Source of the DNA: Bradyrhizobium sp. BRP22
GTDB lineage: Bacteria > Pseudomonadota > Alphaproteobacteria > Rhizobiales > Xanthobacteraceae
Direction: 5' to 3'
Length of the DNA stretch: 64,000 nt
NCBI RefSeq assembly: GCF_020194175.1
Contig: NZ_JADYVX010000021.1
Span: 1-64,000 of the forward strand
Below are positions 59,062 to 64,000 of this stretch, piece after piece. Positions within the stretch are counted from its first letter, which is position 1. Each line of letters starts with the position of its first letter. The notes under the pieces are model-generated. The model did not search any database, had not been told where the DNA came from, and saw only the letters and a list, made by a program, of their open reading frames with translations. Both the position numbers and the translations under genes were made by a program.

Positions 59062-59073
59062 AGATAGGTCCTG

Positions 59074-60462
59074 ATGTCCCAGCACCGCCTTGTGGTTTCG
59101 CTTTTTGCCGGGTTGCTTGCGACGGCATCCCTCTCCGCCTCCAGCGCCATTGCCCAGACCACGGTCACCTCGGAACGCCCCGCGAGCTTCACGCTGCACA
59201 ACGGCCTGCAGGTGGTGGTGATCCCCGATCACCGCACCCCGGTTGTGACGCAGATGATGTGGTACAAGGTCGGTTCCGCGGACGAGACCCCGGGCAAATC
59301 GGGATTGGCACATTTCCTGGAACACCTGATGTTCAAGGGAACAGCCAGGCACCCGGCCGGCGAATTCTCCCAGACCGTGCTGCGGGTCGGCGGCAACGAG
59401 AACGCCTTCACCTCGACCGACTATACCGGCTATTTTCAGCGCGTGCCGCGCGAGCAGCTCGGCAGGATGATGGAATTCGAGGCCGACCGGATGACCGGCC
59501 TGATCCTGCATGACGAGAATGTGCTGCCGGAGCGCGACGTCGTGCTGGAAGAATACAACATGCGCGTCGCCAACAATCCGGACGCGCGGCTCACCGAGCA
59601 GATCATGGCGGCGCTCTATCTCAACCATCCCTATGGCCGTCCGGTGATCGGCTGGCACCAGGAGATCGAAAAGCTCGACCGCGAGGATGCCCTCGCCTTC
59701 TACAAGCGGTTCTATGCGCCGAACAACGCGATCCTGATCATCGCCGGCGACGTCGATCTCAATGAGATCCGCCCGATGGTGGAGAAGAATTTCGCCGAGA
59801 TCCCCGCGCAGCCCGCGATCCCGGCCAAACGCCTGCGTCCGCAGGAGCCGGCCCCGACCGCGCCGCGCACGGTGACGCTGGCCGATCCGCGCGTCGAGCA
59901 GCCGACCATGCGCCGCTATTACCTGGTCCCGTCGGCCGCCACCGCGGCCGCGGGCGAAAGCCCCGCGCTCGACGTGCTCGCGCAACTGATGGGCGGCGGC
60001 GCCAATTCCTACCTCTATCGCTCGCTGGTGATCGACCAGCAGCTCGCGATCTCCACCGGCGCCAATTATCAGGGCACCTCGCTCGATCCCTCGCAATTCA
60101 TCATTTCAGCAACGCCAAAGTCGGGCGTCGAGTTCGCGCAGATCGAGGACGCCATCGACAAGGTCATTGCCGACATCGCGCAGAACCCGCCGCGCGCCGA
60201 GGACCTCGAGCGGGTCAAGACCCAGTTGATCGCGGAAGCGATCTACGCCCAGGACAACCAGGCGACGCTGGCGCGCTGGTATGGCGGCGCGCTCACCACC
60301 GGCCTCAGTGTCGACGATATCAGGAGCTGGCCCGACCGCATCCGCGCCGTCACCGCCGAGCAGGTCCGCCAAGCCGCGCAGGAGTGGCTCGACAAGAAAC
60401 GTTCGGTGACCGGTTACCTGATCAAGGATGTTGCGCCCAAACGCGAGGAGAAGCGCTCGTGA
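59074..60462 (+). CDS. M16-family metallopeptidase, catalytic partner
   Basis: A 462-residue exported zinc peptidase of the pitrilysin group. Signal peptide MSQHRLVVSLFAGLLATASL SASSAIAQ, then the inverted zinc motif HFLEH (in SGLAHFLEHLMFKGTARHPA, near residue 82) with the downstream Glu in LPERDVVLEEYNM near 155. Probably periplasmic; the second gene (60459-61886) encodes the metal-less partner and overlaps the stop. Substrate unknown. Confidence 0.92.
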   Translation: MSQHRLVVSLFAGLLATASLSASSAIAQTTVTSERPASFTLHNGLQVVVIPDHRTPVVTQMMWYKVGSADETPGKSGLAHFLEHLMFKGTARHPAGEFSQTVLRVGGNENAFTSTDYTGYFQRVPREQLGRMMEFEADRMTGLILHDENVLPERDVVLEEYNMRVANNPDARLTEQIMAALYLNHPYGRPVIGWHQEIEKLDREDALAFYKRFYAPNNAILIIAGDVDLNEIRPMVEKNFAEIPAQPAIPAKRLRPQEPAPTAPRTVTLADPRVEQPTMRRYYLVPSAATAAAGESPALDVLAQLMGGGANSYLYRSLVIDQQLAISTGANYQGTSLDPSQFIISATPKSGVEFAQIEDAIDKVIADIAQNPPRAEDLERVKTQLIAEAIYAQDNQATLARWYGGALTTGLSVDDIRSWPDRIRAVTAEQVRQAAQEWLDKKRSVTGYLIKDVAPKREEKRS

Positions 60463-61886
60463 CCTATTCTCTCACACGGCGTTCGGTCCTGATCGGCGGC
60501 AGCGCGCTTGCGCTGACGACGATGCTCGCATCGCGCCCGGCGCAGGCTGCAACCAGGATCCAGCATCTGGTCTCGCCCGGCGGCATCGAAGCCTGGTTCG
60601 TGCAGGATTCGACCGTGCCACTGATCGCGATGGAATATGCCTTCGACGGCGGCGCCAGCCAGGATCCCACCGCCAAGCCCGGCGTCGGCAATCTGGTCGG
60701 CAGCCTCCTCGACGAAGGTTCCGGCGATCTCGATTCCAAGACTTTCCATGAACGGCTCGATCGCCGCGCCATCGAGTTGAGCTTTTCCTCGACCCGCGAC
60801 AATTTCCGCGGCTCGCTGCGCATGCTCAAGGAAAACAAGGACGAAGCCTTTGACCTGTTGCGCTCGGCGCTGACCTCGCCGCGCTTCGAGGCGAGCGACG
60901 TCGAGCGCATCCGCGCCCAGGTGCTGTCCAACCTGCGTCGCGAATCCACCAACCCGAGCGCACTTGCAGGCCGCAAATTCCTCGAAGTCGCCTTCGGCGA
61001 CCATCCCTATGGCCGGCACGCCCAGGGCACGCTCGAGAGCGTGCCGAAGATCGAGGTCGCCGAACTCAAGGACTATGTGCGCCGCGTGCTCGCCAAGGAC
61101 ACGCTCAAGGTCGCCGCGGTCGGCGATGTCGATCCGGACACGCTTGGCAAACTGCTCGACCACACCTTCGGCAGCCTGCCCGCCAAGGCGACGCTGACGC
61201 CGGTCGCCGACATCGTCGCGGCCAAGCCGCCGCAGCGCGCCTTCATTCCGCTGGACGTGCCGCAGACGGTGGTGACGTTCGGCGGCCCCGGCGTCCGCCG
61301 CAGCGAGCCGGATTTCATGCCGGCCTATGTCGTCAACCACATCCTCGGCGGTGGCGGATTGTCCTCGCGGCTTTACCGCGAAGTCCGCGAGAAGCGTGGG
61401 CTGGCTTATTCGATCTATGAAGCGCTGGTCTGGATGGAGCATTCCTCGCTGTTCATCGGCAATACCGGCACCCGCGCCGATCGCGCCGGCGAGACGGTGG
61501 ACGCGATCGAGAAGGAAGTCCGCCGCATGGCCGAGGAAGGCCCGACCCAGAAGGAGCTGGACGAGGCCAAGTCCTATCTGAAGGGCTCGCAGATGCTGGC
61601 GCTCGACACCTCCTCGAAGCTCGCAGGCGCGCTGTTGCAGTATCAGATCGACAAGCTGCCGATCGACTATATCGAGAAGCGCAACGCCATCGTCGATGCG
61701 GTGACGCTGGACGACGCCAAGAAGGTATCGCAGCGGCTCTGGGGCCAGGGCCTGCTCACGGTCGTTGTCGGCCGCAGCCCGCATGCTGCAGCCCAGCCCG
61801 TCAGCACGCCATCGGCCGCGACACCGCCGGCCGCAAGCCCACCAGCCGCCGCACCGTCAGCCGCAAAGCCATCCGCGCCGAACTGA
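60459..61886 (+). CDS. M16-family peptidase-like protein, non-catalytic partner
   Basis: A 475-residue partner of the preceding peptidase. A Tat-like or Sec signal (YSLTRRSVLIGGSALALTTM LASRPAQAAT) is present. Where the HXXEH motif should be, it reads GNLVGSLLDEGSG, so no zinc site. Its C-terminal half keeps the R/Y pair typical of the non-catalytic subunit (SSRLYREVREKRGLAYSIYE). The Ala/Pro-rich tail is variable. GTG at 60459 overlaps the TGA of gene one. Confidence 0.9.
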   Translation: MTYSLTRRSVLIGGSALALTTMLASRPAQAATRIQHLVSPGGIEAWFVQDSTVPLIAMEYAFDGGASQDPTAKPGVGNLVGSLLDEGSGDLDSKTFHERLDRRAIELSFSSTRDNFRGSLRMLKENKDEAFDLLRSALTSPRFEASDVERIRAQVLSNLRRESTNPSALAGRKFLEVAFGDHPYGRHAQGTLESVPKIEVAELKDYVRRVLAKDTLKVAAVGDVDPDTLGKLLDHTFGSLPAKATLTPVADIVAAKPPQRAFIPLDVPQTVVTFGGPGVRRSEPDFMPAYVVNHILGGGGLSSRLYREVREKRGLAYSIYEALVWMEHSSLFIGNTGTRADRAGETVDAIEKEVRRMAEEGPTQKELDEAKSYLKGSQMLALDTSSKLAGALLQYQIDKLPIDYIEKRNAIVDAVTLDDAKKVSQRLWGQGLLTVVVGRSPHAAAQPVSTPSAATPPAASPPAAAPSAAKPSAPN

Positions 61887-61942
61887 GTGCTTTTTCGCCG
61901 GGCTGGTTGCCTCAGCCCGGCCGGGCCGCGAGCCACGCTAGC

Positions 61943-62112
61943 GATCCCTCGTGGTGAGGAGCAACGGCATGGTGTGGCGTGATTGCCTGCCCCTCATGGT
62001 GAGGAGCCGCGCAGCGCCGTCTCGAACCATGAGGCCCAGATCTCGCCCGTGGCCCATCCTTCGAGACGCCTGCTCCGCAGGCTCCTCGGGACGAGGTCTG
62101 TGGTCGTGGAGA
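61943..62112. repeat. Interspersed repeats, family J
   Basis: CCCTCGTGGTGAGGAGC, CCCCTCATGGTGAGGAGCCG CGCAGCGCCGTCTCGAACCA TGAGG, then GGCCCATCCTTCGAGACGC and CTCCGCAGGCTCCTCGGGAC. It occupies most of the 332-base gene-free gap (61887-62218) between the M16 operon and arfB; the rest shows no gene. Confidence 0.65.
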
Positions 62113-62218
62113 CGCAGGGCGGCTGTCCGCCGCGAGGAGCCCCGGCCGTTCCGCGGGCGCGCGTCTCACAAACCCGGTATGGTGTAGCAGACGATTCTAC
62201 TGCACCACCGGTGATGCC

Positions 62219-62638
62219 ATGCTGCGGGTTGCCCACGACCTCTTGATTGACGAGAACGATATCGAGATCGGCTTCGTGCGCGCCTCGGGTCCGGGCGGGC
62301 AGAATGTCAACAAGCTCGCGACCGCGGCGCAACTGCGGTTCGACACCAGCAGAATCGCGCTCGCCGAGGACGTCCGGGCGCGGCTGGCCCGACTGGCCGG
62401 CCAGCGCATGACCAAGGAGGGCGTGATCGTGATCCACGCCCAGCGCTTCCGCACCCAGGAACGCAATCGCGTCGACGCGATCGAGCGCCTGCTCGAACTC
62501 TTGCGCGAGGCCATGGTGCGGCCGACTCCGCGCCGGCCAACCAGGCCGACGCTCGGCTCCAAGCAGCGCCGCCTTGAAGGCAAGAAGCGCCGCGGCGACA
62601 TCAAGGCCCGGCGCGGCGCGCGAGGATTTGAGGATTAG
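62219..62638 (+). CDS. arfB: Alternative ribosome-rescue factor ArfB (peptidyl-tRNA hydrolase)
   Basis: A 139-residue protein with the release-factor-like GGQ motif (GPGGQNVNK, residues 25-33; GGQ at 26-28) in an RF domain, and a C-terminal basic tail (GSKQRRLEGKKRRGDIKARR) that enters the mRNA channel of stalled ribosomes. It hydrolyses peptidyl-tRNA on ribosomes lacking a stop codon. It stands alone between repeat regions. Confidence 0.95.
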   Translation: MLRVAHDLLIDENDIEIGFVRASGPGGQNVNKLATAAQLRFDTSRIALAEDVRARLARLAGQRMTKEGVIVIHAQRFRTQERNRVDAIERLLELLREAMVRPTPRRPTRPTLGSKQRRLEGKKRRGDIKARRGARGFED

Positions 62639-62661
62639 GGTATGGTCACATCGCGTCCGCG

Positions 62662-62830
62662 ATGCACGCTGCGCCCCCTCTCCCGCTTGCGGGAGAGGGT
62701 CGGGGAGAGGGTATCTCCGCGATGGGACTTTCCGTGCGGAGAGAGCCCTCACCCGACGCGGAGCCTGTACTCGGACGGCGCGAAGCGCCGATCCGGGTGC
62801 GCCGACCTCTCCCGCAAGCGGGAGAGGTGA
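62662..62830. repeat. Interspersed inverted repeat, family A
   Basis: CCCCCTCTCCCGCTTGCGGG AGAGGGTCGGGGAGAGGG on one side; CCCTCACCCG... GGCGCGAAGCGCC ...GACCTCTCCCGCAAGCGGGA GAGG on the other. Immediately after arfB, in a 325-base gene-free stretch. Confidence 0.85.
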
Positions 62831-62871
62831 AGGGAGCGCGCGGCTCCGCCGAGTCGACGCTTAGAGCGTTT

Positions 62872-62967
62872 TCGAGCGAAGTGGATACCGGTTCGCGTGA
62901 AGAAAACGCGTCAAAACAAGAATCTAGAGCTTCGGTTCTGATTCAATCAGAACCGAAAATGCTCTAG
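62872..62967. repeat. Interspersed repeat, family B
   Basis: GAGCGTTTTCGAGCGAAGTG GATACCGGTTCGCGTGAAG, AAAACGCG, then the CGGTTCTGATT C AATCAGAACCG hairpin. Its last bases contain the stop codon of the minus-strand small exported protein, so the hairpin directly follows that gene and may end its transcript. Confidence 0.85.
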
Positions 62968-63254
62968 TACCGCTTGCTTCCAGGAGCGGGTTCCGTTGCC
63001 GTGCCTTTGCGCGCGCTGCCGCCGGCGCCGACGGTACCCTTGGCCCCGGATTTCGCGCCAGCCTTTCCAGTCTGAGTCTCCGTCTGCGCGTTCATCTCCT
63101 CATCGGTGCCGCCGGTCATTCCACCCGGCGCCGCGCCCCTTTCCTGCGCGCCGCCGCGGATCGTGCCGCCGGTGGCAGCGCCTTGCGCGAGGGCAGGGCC
63201 GACGAGTACGGCCGAGAGGGCAAATGCGATCACGGAGGTTTTCGCTAGCTTCAT
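62964..63254 (-). CDS. Small exported low-complexity protein
   Basis: A 96-residue protein with a Sec signal (MKLAKTSVIAFALSAVLVGP ALAQG, cleavage after ALA), then a Gly/Ala/Thr-rich mature part (GGTIRGGAQERGAAPGGMTG and TQTGKAGAKSGAKGTVGAGG). GGAG lies 7 bases upstream of the ATG at 63254. Its stop codon lies inside a family B repeat, so the terminal codons may have been set by repeat insertion. Function unknown. Confidence 0.75.
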   Translation of the reverse strand: MKLAKTSVIAFALSAVLVGPALAQGAATGGTIRGGAQERGAAPGGMTGGTDEEMNAQTETQTGKAGAKSGAKGTVGAGGSARKGTATEPAPGSKRY

Positions 63255-63406
63255 CCATTGCTCCTGGATTTTGTTCGTGCGGGAATGTTCGGCGGTTCCA
63301 TGCGCCGCCTGCTGCGCCGGACTCCCCTCACGCGGATTGAACGTGTCGCAAACGACGCGTGCGTCATGCAAACTGCGTCGTGTGGAGATCGTGCAGGGAT
63401 TTCGGG

Positions 63407-63424
63407 GCAATTTCGCGAAATTGC
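63407..63424. promoter_or_regulatory. 18-bp perfect palindrome between divergent genes
   Basis: GCAATTTCGCGAAATTGC, self-complementary, in the 370-base gene-free gap between the small exported protein gene (minus) and the cytochrome gene (plus). The gap also holds a family B copy (63479-63535). Operator-like position; the binder is unknown. Confidence 0.5.
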
Positions 63425-63478
63425 GCTTCACATATGCGGCGATGCGAGGCTGTTTCGCCGGCACTATTTTCCTACCCG

Positions 63479-63535
63479 TAGCGTTTTCGAGCGAAGTGGA
63501 CACCGGTTCGCGTGAAGAAAACGCGTCAAACAAAC
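63479..63535. repeat. Interspersed repeat, family B (without hairpin half)
   Basis: AGCGTTTTCGAGCGAAGTGG ACACCGGTTCGCGTGAAG AAAACGCGTCAAA, with GCGTTTTC and GAAAACGC forming an 8-bp inverted pair. Lies about 90 bases upstream of the cytochrome ATG. Confidence 0.75.
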
Positions 63536-63624
63536 TAGATCGGCGCGTTTTGTTCTGCGGTGAAACAGCCCGCTACTACCACCGCCTTTCGCCAGCGACC
63601 TAGAGTTACCGCGCACAGGCGGTG

Positions 63625-64000
63625 ATGTGGATGAGACGGCTACGCGCAGCAGCGGCAATCGGGGTTGGATGTTGCAGTGCGCTGCTCGCGACGATCGCGG
63701 CCGCGCAGATGCCGTTGCCCGCCGCCAAGCCGCCCGATGGCGCGACACTGTTCAAGCAGCAATGCGCGACCTGTCACACCACGAACCTGTCCGATCCGGT
63801 CCGGCAGGGCCCGTCCCTGTTCAAGATCGTCGGTCGACCGGCAGGCAGGGCGGAAGGCTTTCACTATTCAGACGGTTTCGCGAAAGCCGATTTCACTTGG
63901 GACGATGGCAGACTCGATGCATGGCTCGCCAACCCACAGGCGATGATCCCCGGCTCCGTCATGGCCTATCGCCAGGCCAAGCCGGAGACCCGTGCCGCCA
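63625..64000 (+). CDS. c-type cytochrome, 3' end outside the window
   Basis: A 125-codon open frame to the window edge. MWMRRLRAAAAIGVGCCSAL LATIAAAQ is an export signal, then heme site CATCH (in LFKQQCATCHTTNLSDP, near residue 47) and a candidate axial Met in GSVMAYRQ near 114. This is the pattern of small class I periplasmic cytochromes c (GPSLFKIVGRPAGRAEGFHY is also typical), used in electron transfer to oxidases or reductases. No partner gene is visible within the window. AGGCGGTG precedes the ATG. Confidence 0.88.
   Translation, partial: MWMRRLRAAAAIGVGCCSALLATIAAAQMPLPAAKPPDGATLFKQQCATCHTTNLSDPVRQGPSLFKIVGRPAGRAEGFHYSDGFAKADFTWDDGRLDAWLANPQAMIPGSVMAYRQAKPETRAA

Noticed and set aside
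1..64000. tRNA, rRNA, CRISPR arrays, insertion sequences, secretion or defence islands
   Set aside because: Looked for on both strands; none with adequate evidence was seen. The palindromic repeats lack the regular spacing of CRISPR and no transposase is present.

Overview
The window reads as chromosomal core sequence of an alphaproteobacterium of the Bradyrhizobium / Rhodopseudomonas (Nitrobacteraceae) group. The grounds are high-GC codon use, recognisable gene neighbourhoods (uvrC-pgsA-moaD-moaE, rplY-pth-ychF, lgt-midA-pgeF, ribF-maa-ileS-lspA, ilvE next to a MarR/PetR-like/kinase operon), a type-II lumazine synthase under an FMN riboswitch, and a dense set of short inverted repeats between genes of the kind common in this group. 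I saw no rRNA, tRNA, CRISPR array, transposase, integrase, prophage or plasmid module. Species assignment is inference from gene content, not from a search.

Layout. 1-8.7 kb: the start of a DUF559 endonuclease-like gene running off the left edge, a Tat-exported DUF1501/DUF1800 pair, a small Cys-rich protein coupled to a HAD phosphatase, two glutathione S-transferases, a TauE/SafE permease divergent from a LysR regulator, and two small proteins. 9-13.7 kb: uvrB with a very long N-terminal extension, a broken PPOX-like gene, and about 1 kb of gene-free repeat mosaic. 13.7-18.5 kb: small membrane, secreted or unknown proteins, two tandem MaoC-like proteins, and two tiny membrane proteins of 45 and 47 codons. 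18.5-25.2 kb: ychF, pth, rplY, ubiK on the minus strand; a dienelactone hydrolase, lgt, a MidA/NDUFAF7-type methyltransferase and pgeF on the plus strand. 25.3-33.4 kb: a lipoprotein, prs, riboswitch-controlled ribH, a YbjN-like protein, proC, a thioesterase, a tautomerase, hisS and ilvE.

33.6-41.2 kb: a MarR / response regulator / histidine kinase operon, a run of small exported proteins with a secreted RNase T2, rlmJ, a cold-shock gene and an outer-membrane beta-barrel. 41.4-51.8 kb: uvrC-pgsA-moaD-moaE-prmB, an omega-amino-acid aminotransferase, a holin-like protein with a YihY/BrkB protein, a degenerate EAL protein and a HAD-IIA phosphatase. 52-64 kb: a CheY-like regulator, ribF-maa-ileS-lspA, an acidic exported protein, a paired M16 peptidase operon with one metal-binding and one metal-less member, arfB, a small exported protein and the start of a c-type cytochrome.

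How the genes connect: the window holds two of the three UvrABC repair genes (uvrB, uvrC), both ends of lipoprotein maturation (lgt, lspA) plus a likely substrate lipoprotein, two flavin genes (ribH, ribF), both subunits of molybdopterin synthase (moaD/moaE), and several translation factors (ileS, hisS, pth, rplY, prmB, rlmJ, arfB). I did not find a convincing new multi-gene system. The best leads are the gene-free mosaic at 12.7-13.7 kb, repeat-like sequence inside uvrB, a composition dip in the hisS insertion domain, several perfect palindromes in promoter regions, and the two tiny membrane proteins.
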